Origin: Fluviicola taffensis DSM 16823
GTDB lineage: Bacteria > Bacteroidota > Bacteroidia > Flavobacteriales_D > Crocinitomicaceae
DNA length: 64,000 nt
Assembly (NCBI RefSeq): GCF_000194605.1
Contig: NC_015321.1
Span: 2,914,001 to 2,978,000 of the forward strand
Reading direction: 5' to 3'
Part shown: positions 44,801-52,530 of the stretch, piece by piece
Numbering within the stretch: position 1 is the first letter of the stretch
Layout: each line of letters starts with the position of its first letter
Program-made: the position numbers and the translations under genes
Notes under the pieces: generated by a model
What the model was told of the DNA's origin: nothing
What the model saw: the letters and a program-made list of their open reading frames with translations, nothing else
Database searches by the model: none

Positions 44801-44906
44801 GGCAATTGTTTTAATCGGAGGGTTGATTAGTTCGACCTTACTTTCAAGAGTGGTAACTCCGATTATTTACAAATTGATTCCACCGAAAGTGGAGGTGAAA
44901 AAATAA
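41856..44906 (+). CDS. RND-type efflux pump permease (AcrB family)
   Basis: 1016 residues with 12 expected membrane helices in two pseudo-repeats separated by large periplasmic loops. Helix 1 is followed by MPRSEDPATNSPMFPVIVIYPGTSPSDMEELVVKPLE; helix 4 reads GLVVALGLLVDDSIVVVENIERW with the proton-relay Asp pair; the second half has GLIALAGIEVKNSILLVDFTNHL and FLPIVLTSLTAIGGLIPIA. It uses the proton gradient to expel substrates through the adaptor and TolC-like protein. Drug, bile or metabolite range unknown. Last gene of the TetR-controlled operon. Confidence 0.93.
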   Translation: MKIATYAVRNYQFTLVLFIMAIALGVNTLLTMPRSEDPATNSPMFPVIVIYPGTSPSDMEELVVKPLEKQIYSLENIKRIKTQIKDGVAILTVEYKYESNVDEKFQELTREVNGMRSELPAEILSIEVKKLVASDVNVIQTALISENASRKSLKKTAEDLQEQLEKLPELKNVKIHGLSEEQVRIDLRTDKLAQLHLPLNAVVGTIQSEIANIPGGSIDVGTKSLNVKTSGNYVSLDEIANTIIYASEGKTIPLKDVADVYYDFSETKHITRLNGHRCVFVTAAQKEGFNISETQKKYQKVLEEFDETLPSNMDMVNHFDQGDNVNDRLGGLGIDFLIAILLVAITLLPLGGRASLVVMISIPLSLAIGLVLLNVMGFNINQLSIVGLVVALGLLVDDSIVVVENIERWLREGHSRMDATLMATQQIGLSVVGCTVTLIIAFLPLVFLPEVSGDFIRSLPMAVIASVLASMVVSLTIIPFLSSRLLKQHDGKHDGNIFLRALQKGISGTYSVLLDKALKRPIITMLIALGVFVGSLALFPVIGFSLFPASEKPQFMVDVVAPLQTNLKHTNEITEYVEKELKKIPEIHYFATNVGKGNPPVYYNVAQENERSDFAQVFVQLDKHASVDKRQEITDHLRSIFNEYPGAKIEVKNFEQGPPMVAPVEVRLSGDNLDSLRKLSQEVEYLLKEIPGTMYVNNPIGNLKSDFKLVISKEKARALGINTVDIDRTVRLAIAGVDLGTFSDEDNDEFSMLLTTHKGERATLDVFNQLYINNQQGQAILLSQIARLELESSPLFINHYNKVRTVSVSAFAQKGVLVDNLIKEVITKMDEKKLPKGYSYVMGGEYESRNESFGGFNTIITITVFLFVAVLILLFKTFKSTLIVLSVIPLGIVGAVIALWMTGNSLSFVAVIGLIALAGIEVKNSILLVDFTNHLREEGRTLDEAIREAGEVRFLPIVLTSLTAIGGLIPIAISTNPLISPLAIVLIGGLISSTLLSRVVTPIIYKLIPPKVEVKK

Positions 44907-44914
44907 TGATTACA

Positions 44915-44944
44915 TGTAGGGACACGAAGCATCGCGTCCCTACA
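44915..44944. repeat. Palindromic dispersed repeat, copy 2; likely doubles as terminator
   Basis: TGTAGGGAC...GTCCCTACA with a 12-base centre (ACGAAGCATCGC) related to the perfect palindrome at 24794-24813. It lies between convergent genes, 8 bases after the RND stop, and is followed by TTTTTA. Confidence 0.7.
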
Positions 44945-44955
44945 TTTTTATTCGA

Positions 44956-46239
44956 TTATTGAACAACCACTTTTTGAATAGTTATCTGCCCCTTCGAGAT
45001 TAATTCCATAAAGTAAGTTCCAGCTTCTGGATTGATTAATTGAATTTTTCCATCATTTAGTTCAAAAGGTACGAGTTTACCTACGCTGTTGCGGATAGAA
45101 CGAATCTGTAAATCCTTTTCAAACGGATAAATAGACCAAGATCCATTGTTTGGGTTCGGATAAATTGTTAATGTAGGTGAATCTGATTTGCAAGCCACAT
45201 AGAACGGATCGTAGTTGGTTTCTTTTCCATCAAAATCAACTTGTACCAATCGGTAATACTGATCATTAGTTGTAGTTAAATTACCCAAATGAGATTCGTA
45301 GCGATGAGATATTGTCGTTGTCCCGTTACCTTTCACCATAGCGACTGTTTTCCATTTGTCGACATCAATCATCTGTTGAATTAAGAAATGACTGTTTTTT
45401 TCTTCATTTTCAGTTGACCAGTAAAAATCAATTTCGTTATCTGAACATTGGTAATGATAGTCGGATAAACTTACACCTAGAGCAGATGAATTGATTGTTA
45501 TTTGTGCACAGGTTGTAGAGCAAGTTCCAACAGATTTCACGTAGTAAGTTGTTGGTGCAAGAACTGTCGGTGAGATAGTTGCGCCAGTTCCAATAAAAGT
45601 TCCATTGCATCCACCAGTATACCAATTGTAAACGGCACTTCCATTTGTAGTTGTTCCTCCAACTTGAGTCAGTGTTACAGGTTGTCCAGTTTGAATCAAT
45701 GGGCTGGATGCATTAATTGCTGTAGGAGCAGTGTTTGTGAGTAAATTTCCTGTTACACGGTATTGAAGAGTTACTCCCCAAGTAACGGTATTGCCACCAC
45801 CACATTTATCTCCAGCAGCTGTTGCGGAATACGAAGCAATCGTTGTAAAAGTAGTTGCATTTAAACCACCAGCAGGGATGCTGACAGTTTGCCAGCCTGT
45901 ACTTGCTTCAATGATTTCTCCAAAGAACCAACCATCGTCTTCAAAAGCTCTCCAACGAAACGTGAAATTTGCGGGTAAAGCACAATTGTAAGCACGCGAA
46001 CCAAATGTTTGATTGTATGTTCTAACTCCAGGACAATTTGCGGTGATTTCTTCGTCGAAAGACCCCAAACTAGTTCCATCCAAGATTTCGGCTTGCCAAT
46101 TGGGATCACTATCTCCTTGAAGGAATCCATCCATATCGGCGATATCGCTGTTAACAGTGGAGATTCTGAATTCGATTGTAGTTTGGGCATTGGCCATTAG
46201 GCATGACAAAGTCAACGCCAAGGTTAAAATTGGTTTCAT
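44956..46239 (-). CDS. Secreted protein with Ig-like module and T9SS type A sorting domain
   Basis: 427 residues with a signal peptide (ILTLALTLSCLMANAQ). Residues ~20-170 form a Trp/Gly-rich beta domain that I do not recognise (WRAFEDDGWFFGEIIE, CGGGNTVTWGVTLQY). A PKD/Ig-like segment follows (VTLTQVGGTT...YNWYTGGCNGTFIGTG...TTYYVKSVG), then YHYQCSDNEIDFYWSTENEEKNSHFLIQ, a common module before sorting domains. The C-terminus LTIYPNPNNGSWSIYPF...GTYFMELIS...IQKVVVQ is a type A CTD. Likely T9SS cargo, surface-bound or released. Function unknown. Confidence 0.8.
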   Translation of the reverse strand: MKPILTLALTLSCLMANAQTTIEFRISTVNSDIADMDGFLQGDSDPNWQAEILDGTSLGSFDEEITANCPGVRTYNQTFGSRAYNCALPANFTFRWRAFEDDGWFFGEIIEASTGWQTVSIPAGGLNATTFTTIASYSATAAGDKCGGGNTVTWGVTLQYRVTGNLLTNTAPTAINASSPLIQTGQPVTLTQVGGTTTNGSAVYNWYTGGCNGTFIGTGATISPTVLAPTTYYVKSVGTCSTTCAQITINSSALGVSLSDYHYQCSDNEIDFYWSTENEEKNSHFLIQQMIDVDKWKTVAMVKGNGTTTISHRYESHLGNLTTTNDQYYRLVQVDFDGKETNYDPFYVACKSDSPTLTIYPNPNNGSWSIYPFEKDLQIRSIRNSVGKLVPFELNDGKIQLINPEAGTYFMELISKGQITIQKVVVQ

Positions 46240-46515
46240 CGCAAGAGTTGTAAGGTGTAATATTTCTTCTAATCGGGCACAAAAGTACTTCTAAAAGTCC
46301 TATTCTATTGGAGTTAAGTGAATTTTAACGAAAAAATAAAGAAGTATTCAAAGTAACTTTTTGCTGATGAATAAGTTATGGTGTTTTTATCATATAAATG
46401 GATTCATTGAATAATAGGATGATTGTTTTAAAGTTTGAAAATAAGTTTTGTCATTGCTTTTAATAGATAAAATCGGTGTCAAAATGAACGCTTAACTTCA
46501 ATTTATGATTCGACG

Positions 46516-46546
46516 GAGGTATCTAGCAATTTCTTCGGAATACCTC
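46516..46546. repeat. Small inverted repeat in a long intergenic stretch
   Basis: GAGGTAT and ATACCTC, 17 bases apart. The rest of the 365-base gap 46240-46604 holds the promoter at 46580 and no gene I can support. Confidence 0.4.
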
Positions 46547-46579
46547 ATTTGCATGATGATGGCGCTTTCAAATAATGGG

Positions 46580-46587
46580 TAGATTTG
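46580..46587 (+). promoter_or_regulatory. -7 element of the WG-repeat gene
   Basis: TAGATTTG, exact TAnnTTTG match, 17 bases before the chosen ATG at 46605. It rules out the in-frame ATG at 46575 as a start. Confidence 0.55.
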
Positions 46588-46604
46588 ATTCAAAATACAT
46601 ACAA

Positions 46605-48461
46605 ATGAAATATATCTTTTTTGTTTTTCAGTTTATACTTATTACAGCTGCTTTTTCCCAATCGAATCGGACATACTTTCTTGATTATGTGGAAAAGGAC
46701 ACGGTATTTATGGAGTGGAACTTGAAAGTTCTGGGAGATAAAACTGAAATTAGAACTTACTTTGATTCTCCCTTTGCATCATTTGACGGTGTTGCCATTC
46801 CTGCATTCCGTGATGTTTACTACGATGAGTTGAATAATGGAGTAGAAGTAACATGGCAAGATGGATTAAATTGGGATATTCTACAGGTCTTGCAAAAGAA
46901 TGGAACAGAAACGAAAGCCGCTTTTTACGATGTGCGTTTACGCAAATATTGGACTCCATGGATGAGCCAAAAATTGGATCAGTTTTATCACATCAATTTC
47001 AATAACGAAACACATTTATTTGTCTTTGTGGATGAAAACGGTTTCTTGAATTACGTCTCTTCAAATGGACAATATCATCCGGTAACCACTTCTTATTCTA
47101 ATATTCGACCAGCCTCTGGAAACTTTTTGATTGTAACAAAAAAAGAAGGAGAAGAATATTTGGCGGAATTAAAAGATAGCACGATTGTAGAACGATTTCC
47201 GATTTCCAGTTATTCAACAAGCAGTGAGTATGGAGATCCATTTTATATAAGCATAGGTACCAATTCTGCTTTTCAAAATTCGTTTCATGTCTTCAAAAAA
47301 GGAAATGGAAAATTTGGAATTTTCACAACTGAAGGTAAACTGATTGATCTCGATGCAGACACACTTGTTTCGGGTGATTATCAGCAATTAGTGAAGTATT
47401 ATCGTGGAAATAGCATTGGTGCGGTAAACTGTTTTACAGGAGTTCGAAATGAATCAGAATATTTAGACGCGCGTTTTATGCCTTTGGGTGAAGCTGTTGT
47501 TCGGACAGGACCGAATAATGAAGGGATAATTGACGATAGAGGAAGAGCATTTGTGACGGATTATCTGGAGATGAATATTTCCAAAAAAGGAGGATATGAA
47601 GGCATTTCTCATTATTCAAACTATGAAACAGAAGATGGAAGAACGCTTGAGCAAGCGTACATTCCGTATGAGTACAAAAAGTTGAACTATACGCTTTTGA
47701 CGGATTATCACCCAGAGTATATTTTGGCGCAAAATAAATCGAATAAATGGGGAATTATTGATGGGCTCAATACAACTGTTTATCCTTTTCAATACGATGA
47801 AATTCAGTTTTTAGAAGTAGGCTTTCCTTTCCGAGAGTTCGAACCACAGGGATTAACACGCATTGGTAAATTGCATGGAGTAATTGATTTCAGAAACCGG
47901 AAAGAACTTCCAGCTGTTTTTGATGAGGTGAAGTTTGTTGATGAGCAGGTTTTCCGGACTCGAAAAGCCACTAAATTCGGAATGGTAGATTATCAGTTGA
48001 ACGAGCAGCTAACTCCCATCTTTGATGAGCTATTTGTGGAAATGTTCTTTGAATCGAATTGGCTAATTCATGCTCAAAAAGATGGGAAATGGTACAATGC
48101 TGTTTTCTATGAAGGACAGATTCCAAATCAGAACAAGTTATTGCAAGAAGCGCCTTGTGATTTGGTTATTAATAAGTTGGGGTTTATCAAAACGGAAAAA
48201 GGATATGATGTGATTGATTTAATCAGTCACACCTATATTGCTCGTAATGCTTCACCAATGGATTATCTGGATAACCAGTTTTTTCAATTGCTAAATAATC
48301 AAATCATCATAATCGATTCCAAAGGCAAAAATTTGTACAAGGAATCGTTTACCAATATCCATTTTGATGTGGGGAATCCGTATGAAATTACGAGCAGTAA
48401 AAATGGTGTTAAGTGGACTTATTACACCCTGAAAAAGGATAAAAGAACCTTTGTTTATTGA
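46605..48461 (+). CDS. WG-repeat (KWG-type) exported protein
   Basis: 618 residues from the ATG at 46605, giving a signal peptide (KYIFFVFQFILITAAFSQ). Degenerate WG repeats are visible in the second half: KSNKWGIIDGLNTTVYPFQYDEI, IGKLHGVIDFRNRKELPAVFDEV, ATKFGMVDYQLNEQLTPIFDEL and DGKWYNAVFYEG. The form is K-x-G-x-I-D...P-x-x-Y-D-E. Such proteins are common and poorly understood in Bacteroidota. Likely periplasmic or surface-linked. The N-terminal ~200 residues are unassigned. Stands alone, convergent with the DUF3050 gene. Confidence 0.75.
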   Translation: MKYIFFVFQFILITAAFSQSNRTYFLDYVEKDTVFMEWNLKVLGDKTEIRTYFDSPFASFDGVAIPAFRDVYYDELNNGVEVTWQDGLNWDILQVLQKNGTETKAAFYDVRLRKYWTPWMSQKLDQFYHINFNNETHLFVFVDENGFLNYVSSNGQYHPVTTSYSNIRPASGNFLIVTKKEGEEYLAELKDSTIVERFPISSYSTSSEYGDPFYISIGTNSAFQNSFHVFKKGNGKFGIFTTEGKLIDLDADTLVSGDYQQLVKYYRGNSIGAVNCFTGVRNESEYLDARFMPLGEAVVRTGPNNEGIIDDRGRAFVTDYLEMNISKKGGYEGISHYSNYETEDGRTLEQAYIPYEYKKLNYTLLTDYHPEYILAQNKSNKWGIIDGLNTTVYPFQYDEIQFLEVGFPFREFEPQGLTRIGKLHGVIDFRNRKELPAVFDEVKFVDEQVFRTRKATKFGMVDYQLNEQLTPIFDELFVEMFFESNWLIHAQKDGKWYNAVFYEGQIPNQNKLLQEAPCDLVINKLGFIKTEKGYDVIDLISHTYIARNASPMDYLDNQFFQLLNNQIIIIDSKGKNLYKESFTNIHFDVGNPYEITSSKNGVKWTYYTLKKDKRTFVY

Positions 48462-48465
48462 GAAA

Positions 48466-48500
48466 AGTAAGGTGACAAAGCTTGCCAAAGTCACCTTACT
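48466..48500. terminator. Hairpin between WG-repeat and DUF3050 genes
   Basis: Perfect 11-bp stem AGTAAGGTGAC / GTCACCTTACT with a 13-base loop between two convergent stops. No long T tract follows, so termination efficiency is uncertain. Confidence 0.65.
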
Positions 48501-48509
48501 AAAAGATGT

Positions 48510-49316
48510 TTATACTAGTTGATGTTTCTTGATTTCATCAAAAACCCCATCCCACAAGTGCTTGCGCATTTCAAGTGACTTAAGGGAGTATTTTTCTGCT
48601 TCTTTCCATTTTTCGGCATCATCTCCACAAAGTTCACTGACCATTTGAAGCGCTAAATGTCCGTGGTGATCACCATCAATTTCAATGTGGCGATCCAAAT
48701 AGAATTTGAAGGTTGCCAATTCTGTTGGAAATTTGGAGTTTAAGTCACTCACAATACTGTGGAACATATTTGGAATCAAATCTTCTCTTCCAAATGTGAA
48801 AACTGCGGCAATGATATGTGGTTTTCGTGTTGCTATCACCTCAAATGTAAACCGCAAAAATTGCTTAGCAGATTCTGGAATCGATACAGTTTCAATTGCT
48901 TCTTCTACCGTTTTTCCAGAATGAATATGACTGAAAAGCGCATCAATTCCGGTGCGAGAAGCACCTGTTTGTGCCATCGCATCCAAATACAATTCAAAAT
49001 GACTTTTGCGAATTCCATCTCCCTTTTTTACATCATCCGCGGAAGCTAAATCCGATTCTTCTCCACAAACAATTTCATTGATGAGGTAGCGTACTTCTGC
49101 CGATCCAACCGGAAACCAAGGAACTTGAGTGCAGGTTAATTCATTCTGTAAAGCTTTCAATAAAGACATGAAATCCCAAACGGCATAAATATGATGTTCC
49201 ATAAATATGCGAATATCTTCAATGGATTGAATTGCTTGGTAGCTTGGATGATTAACTATTTCGAAACGAATGGAATCCAGATTTTTTTGAAGCTGGTTTA
49301 TTTGCGTACTAATCAT
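48510..49316 (-). CDS. DUF3050 protein (heme-oxygenase-like fold)
   Basis: 268 residues. Motifs of the DUF3050 family: FMEHHIYAVWDFMSLLKALQ, WFPVGSAEVRYLINEIVCGEESD, SHFELYLDAM, and YLDRHIEIDGDHHGHLALQMV. The arrangement of His/Glu in helices (E-H-H, E-E, H, H-x-E...D-H-H) is what one expects of heme-oxygenase-like diiron proteins, so a metal-dependent oxidase role is possible but unproven. No signal peptide; cytoplasmic. Single gene, substrate unknown. Confidence 0.82.
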   Translation of the reverse strand: MISTQINQLQKNLDSIRFEIVNHPSYQAIQSIEDIRIFMEHHIYAVWDFMSLLKALQNELTCTQVPWFPVGSAEVRYLINEIVCGEESDLASADDVKKGDGIRKSHFELYLDAMAQTGASRTGIDALFSHIHSGKTVEEAIETVSIPESAKQFLRFTFEVIATRKPHIIAAVFTFGREDLIPNMFHSIVSDLNSKFPTELATFKFYLDRHIEIDGDHHGHLALQMVSELCGDDAEKWKEAEKYSLKSLEMRKHLWDGVFDEIKKHQLV

Positions 49317-49361
49317 AAGAGTTTAATACAATTAATTAAATGGGTGACTTTTGAGCCTTTA

Positions 49362-50141
49362 TTAGAGTATTCGTAAAGCAGCCCCTACATTTGCAAAGAT
49401 ATTATACATTTTGAAACTCAGTCCTGTAAAATCAGAAGGAAATACAGGTTTCAATCCCCATTGAAGATTAGCTTGAACACTCCAGCGTTTTCCAATGAAA
49501 ACCCCAGCTCCAGCATCAATCCCCAAATCCCATTTACCTTGTTGATCAGAGAAATCGAAATCAGCATGATCGATAATGACTTTTTCACCTAAAGAATTTC
49601 CATTTCGGATATAACCGTTAGAAACACTTCCTTCAAATTTCCCTTCCCATCTGTATGCGATGTAACCTCCAAGTCTGTAATACCATTGTTTATTCGGAAT
49701 AAATACAGCATAAACAGGTAAGTTAAAATAAACATTGCGGGCTTTGGTATAATTAGTTCCCGTGAAATCGCCTTCAAATTTGGACGTTTGACCATTCTTT
49801 TCCTGCTCGATGGAGACACGATAATAAGCCACACTATCTGTTATTGACATTCCTTTGTAATCAATTTTTGCACTGAATCCTATACTCCATTTAGGGGTAA
49901 TGTGATGTAACATTTCGTATCCGAAGGAAGGACAGAATTGCGGATCGTATTTGTTGATTTTTCGAATATTTGCAGGAAGAGATGTGGGAGACATCGCTCC
50001 AATATTCAGCCCGAAAACGATACTATGCGTAAATTTTCTTTCTTCAAAAGGATGTATTCTTTCCTTCTTTTCCTGAGCATGGATAGTGAAGCATTTGGTA
50101 GAAAGAAATAAGATGCTAATTATAATTATTAGTGCTTTCAT
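49362..50141 (-). CDS. Outer-membrane beta-barrel protein paired with the PCMD lipoprotein
   Basis: 259 residues with a signal peptide (ALIIIISILFLSTKCFTIHAQ). The mature part has amphipathic strands (SIVFGLNIGAMSP, KWSIGFSAKIDYKGM, YYRLGGYIAYRWEGKFEGS, WDLGIDAGAGVFIGKRWSVQANLQWGL) and ends IFANVGAALRIL, typical of the porin-like 'outer membrane beta-barrel' family. It begins 2 bases after the PCMD gene stop, so the two are in one operon and probably act together at the outer membrane. Role unknown. Confidence 0.75.
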   Translation of the reverse strand: MKALIIIISILFLSTKCFTIHAQEKKERIHPFEERKFTHSIVFGLNIGAMSPTSLPANIRKINKYDPQFCPSFGYEMLHHITPKWSIGFSAKIDYKGMSITDSVAYYRVSIEQEKNGQTSKFEGDFTGTNYTKARNVYFNLPVYAVFIPNKQWYYRLGGYIAYRWEGKFEGSVSNGYIRNGNSLGEKVIIDHADFDFSDQQGKWDLGIDAGAGVFIGKRWSVQANLQWGLKPVFPSDFTGLSFKMYNIFANVGAALRIL

Positions 50142-50143
50142 AG

Positions 50144-51195
50144 TTATTCAGGTATAATTCTTAAACTGTCAATAATTAATTCACTTCCAATTGCGCCACG
50201 ATATTGATCGCCTTGATAACTGGATGTTGCTATAATTGCCATTTGTGTGCTATTACCTGCGGTTACTCCAGTAAATGTGAATGGAATGTCAAAATGAACA
50301 AAAGTATTGGCAGGAGTTCCGTTTGGAACTATTGCCTTAGCGATAATTTGCTGGGAAGTGTTAACAGTTGATCCGTTCAATCTGTCTGGTCCATTGTAAA
50401 AAACGGCATAAAGGGAAAACTTGTCTGTTTCAGAAGGCAGAGCAGTTCCATTCTGATCTATGAAACTAGGTCCAGGAGAATATTTATAATAACCTGTAAA
50501 ACGGGCTGGTGTTGCTGCACTATATGGTTGACCGAATTCAGTAGCGGTTAGAGGATCTGTAAATGCATTTATAATATTAAAATCACCTAGGAAAATAGAT
50601 CCAGGAATAATATGAATACCAAGGATTTCAGAAGTAGGAGTTCCAGCAAGAGTAGCCATTTTTGCTGCTTTGGTTCCATTTAGTCCATTAGTTGTGGAAC
50701 CCGTCGGATAAGATCCAAGACTTGGATTGACACCTGCCAATGCAGCTCCAGCGTTTGCTGAAGACCATAATTGTATTCCGTCAGATTCAACAGGATATTC
50801 ATATTGGTTGTCAGGATTTGTTTCCCAGTTTTCGAAGTTGAAAGTCCAGCTTCCAATTCGTACAACCTCAATTTGGTATGTTTTTTTGTTCTCTCCAGAT
50901 TCTGAAGTTACCGTATAGAAGACTGGTTGATCAAATGTGATATGTGTTCCTGAAGCAGGAGAAATGGTTGCTCCTTTGGTGATCGAAATCGTTGGAGTTA
51001 CACCGTTTTGATAAGCGGCACCATTCAGGTAGATAAATATTTTCTTATTTGACTCATCAATAACGGTATTGGCGGTAGTCTCAGAATTACTCAATTCAAA
51101 AGACAAAATATCTGCCTCTGGATTTGCAAGTTTTTTTTGATACAGCTGGTTACCAATATAGCTGGAATGAGAGAAAGGAGTAGAAAAATACGCAT
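50144..51195 (-). pseudogene. PCMD-domain lipoprotein interrupted by a -1 frameshift in an A8 tract
   Basis: The gene starts with a good lipoprotein signal (MRIFLLLSLIPAILVTSC, start 51195) followed by I-K-K. At a run of eight A on the minus strand (T8 at 51131-51138) the frame shifts and stops within 14 codons. If the run had nine A, the frame would continue KKKLANPEADILSFELSNSE straight into the remaining 320 residues (50144-51106). That part has an Ig-like N-terminus (ISITKGATISPASGTHITF), then a PCMD-type carbohydrate-module-like jelly roll (SWTFNFENWETN to SELIIDSLRIIPE). Could be a real loss, a phase-variable tract, slippage-rescued expression or a sequencing error. Confidence 0.75.
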
Positions 51196-51218
51196 ATTGT
51201 TTGATTTAATGAGTTTGA

Positions 51219-51626
51219 TTAATCTGTTTTTGATAAATCCATGTGGAGTCCATTCCAGCGATGTCCATCCAAATCTGCAAAAGTAAATCCGTACATCCAT
51301 CCTTGAATTTCTGAGGGTTCTGAAAAAACGTTCCCTCCAGCTTTCTTTACTTTTTGAGCCAATTCATCGATTTCTTCTCTAGTTTCAGCATCAAAGGAAA
51401 TGAGTATTTGGGCTGTTTTTGAGGTGTCATTCTTCTCCAAACCACCATTGAACTGTTTCAAAATAGCATCTGGAAAAAGCATGATTATAGATTTTCCTGC
51501 TTGAATACAAGCTCTTTCTTCAGGAGCAGATTGTTCCAGTTTTGCAGTAAATCCAATTGCTGTGAAAAAATTTCGGGAAGCTTCCACGTCTTTTACGGGC
51601 AAATTCAGCCAAATTTCTTTTGTCAT
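51219..51626 (-). CDS. VOC-superfamily (glyoxalase/bleomycin-resistance-like) protein
   Basis: 135 residues with two beta-alpha-beta-beta-beta modules: EIWLNLPVKDVEASRNFFTAIGFTAKL and, later, ILISFDAETREEIDELAQKVKKAGGNVFSEPSEIQGWMYGFTFADLDGHRWNGLH. The ending F-x-D-x-D-G-H is typical of the glyoxalase fold and carries a likely metal ligand. Reaction unknown; many members are annotated only by fold. Cytoplasmic. Its stop is 23 bases before the PCMD gene start, so co-transcription is possible. Confidence 0.8.
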   Translation of the reverse strand: MTKEIWLNLPVKDVEASRNFFTAIGFTAKLEQSAPEERACIQAGKSIIMLFPDAILKQFNGGLEKNDTSKTAQILISFDAETREEIDELAQKVKKAGGNVFSEPSEIQGWMYGFTFADLDGHRWNGLHMDLSKTD

Positions 51627-51731
51627 TTTTCTTCAGTATACTTTCAAAAGTAAAACTAAAAAATTCTTTTTAAAATTCTAAAAAAATAATCAGGTGGTTT
51701 GGATGAATAACTGGTTTATAGGGAGTTTACT

Positions 51732-52526
51732 CTACTTCTGTTCAAAATAGTTTCCATTAAAGGAATAGGTGATGTAATTATTCGTAATCTCATCTTTTTC
51801 ATTTGTAGTAGAAACAGAAATAATCTTTTTCTTGGAATCATATCTAATAACGGAAACCGGTCTCTCTGGTCGATCAACCACACTGAAAAAATCGTAGTAG
51901 ACATCCAACGAGTTTTGTAAACCTTCGTCTGTTTTCATCAAAAGCACTCTGTCATTGATTCCTTGATTGGTTAGCTCAAATGCTTTGATGGATTGTTTCA
52001 TATCTTTTGTGGAATAAATTCCGTTCGTGATTGCCAGATAAAACGTGTTTTTTTTCGCTTTTACAGTGAAAATATCTGAGCAGAACCAAGCAGGATCATC
52101 TTCTGTGTTTGAGCGATAGAGTTGGATTTTTATGTTGTTTCCAGTCCGATATTGGTAAATCACATTGAAAAATCGCATAGTTCCTCCTAATTGTGAGTCC
52201 CAACTGTAAATCCGGAACAAACCATCTTTTGACGTATTTACATTACAACTATTTTCTTCGGTCAATGATTTAAACGAATAAGTAAGTGTTTTGCCATCAG
52301 AAAGAAGTTCCTGTAATTTGGAACTGAAGAGCTCACTGTAATAAGGAAGTGAATCACTAAACTCTGAACGGAGTTCCATGATTTTTTGATTAATCTGGAT
52401 CAATTCCTGTTCTTTTTTAGGAATTCCACTTATTGGTTCTTGAAGCTTAGCCGGTTGATTCTCGCATGAGAAAGTAGCCAATGTTCCACAAAGAAATAAA
52501 CCAAGTATTGTAATTTGCTTAAACAT
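51732..52526 (-). CDS. Lipoprotein of unknown function
   Basis: 264 residues from the ATG at 52526 (a longer frame from 52559 would overlap the upstream gene). Lipobox F-S-C near residue 20 after FKQITILGLFLCGTLATFSC. The rest is a mixed beta-rich domain without a family I recognise: GLFRIYSWDSQLGGTMRFFNVIYQY, WFCSDIFTVKAKKNTFYLAITNGIYS, and YITYSFNGNYFEQ at the end. It lies 4 bases after the serine hydrolase, suggesting one operon. Probable envelope location; function unknown. Confidence 0.65.
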   Translation of the reverse strand: MFKQITILGLFLCGTLATFSCENQPAKLQEPISGIPKKEQELIQINQKIMELRSEFSDSLPYYSELFSSKLQELLSDGKTLTYSFKSLTEENSCNVNTSKDGLFRIYSWDSQLGGTMRFFNVIYQYRTGNNIKIQLYRSNTEDDPAWFCSDIFTVKAKKNTFYLAITNGIYSTKDMKQSIKAFELTNQGINDRVLLMKTDEGLQNSLDVYYDFFSVVDRPERPVSVIRYDSKKKIISVSTTNEKDEITNNYITYSFNGNYFEQK

Positions 52527-52530
52527 GTTA

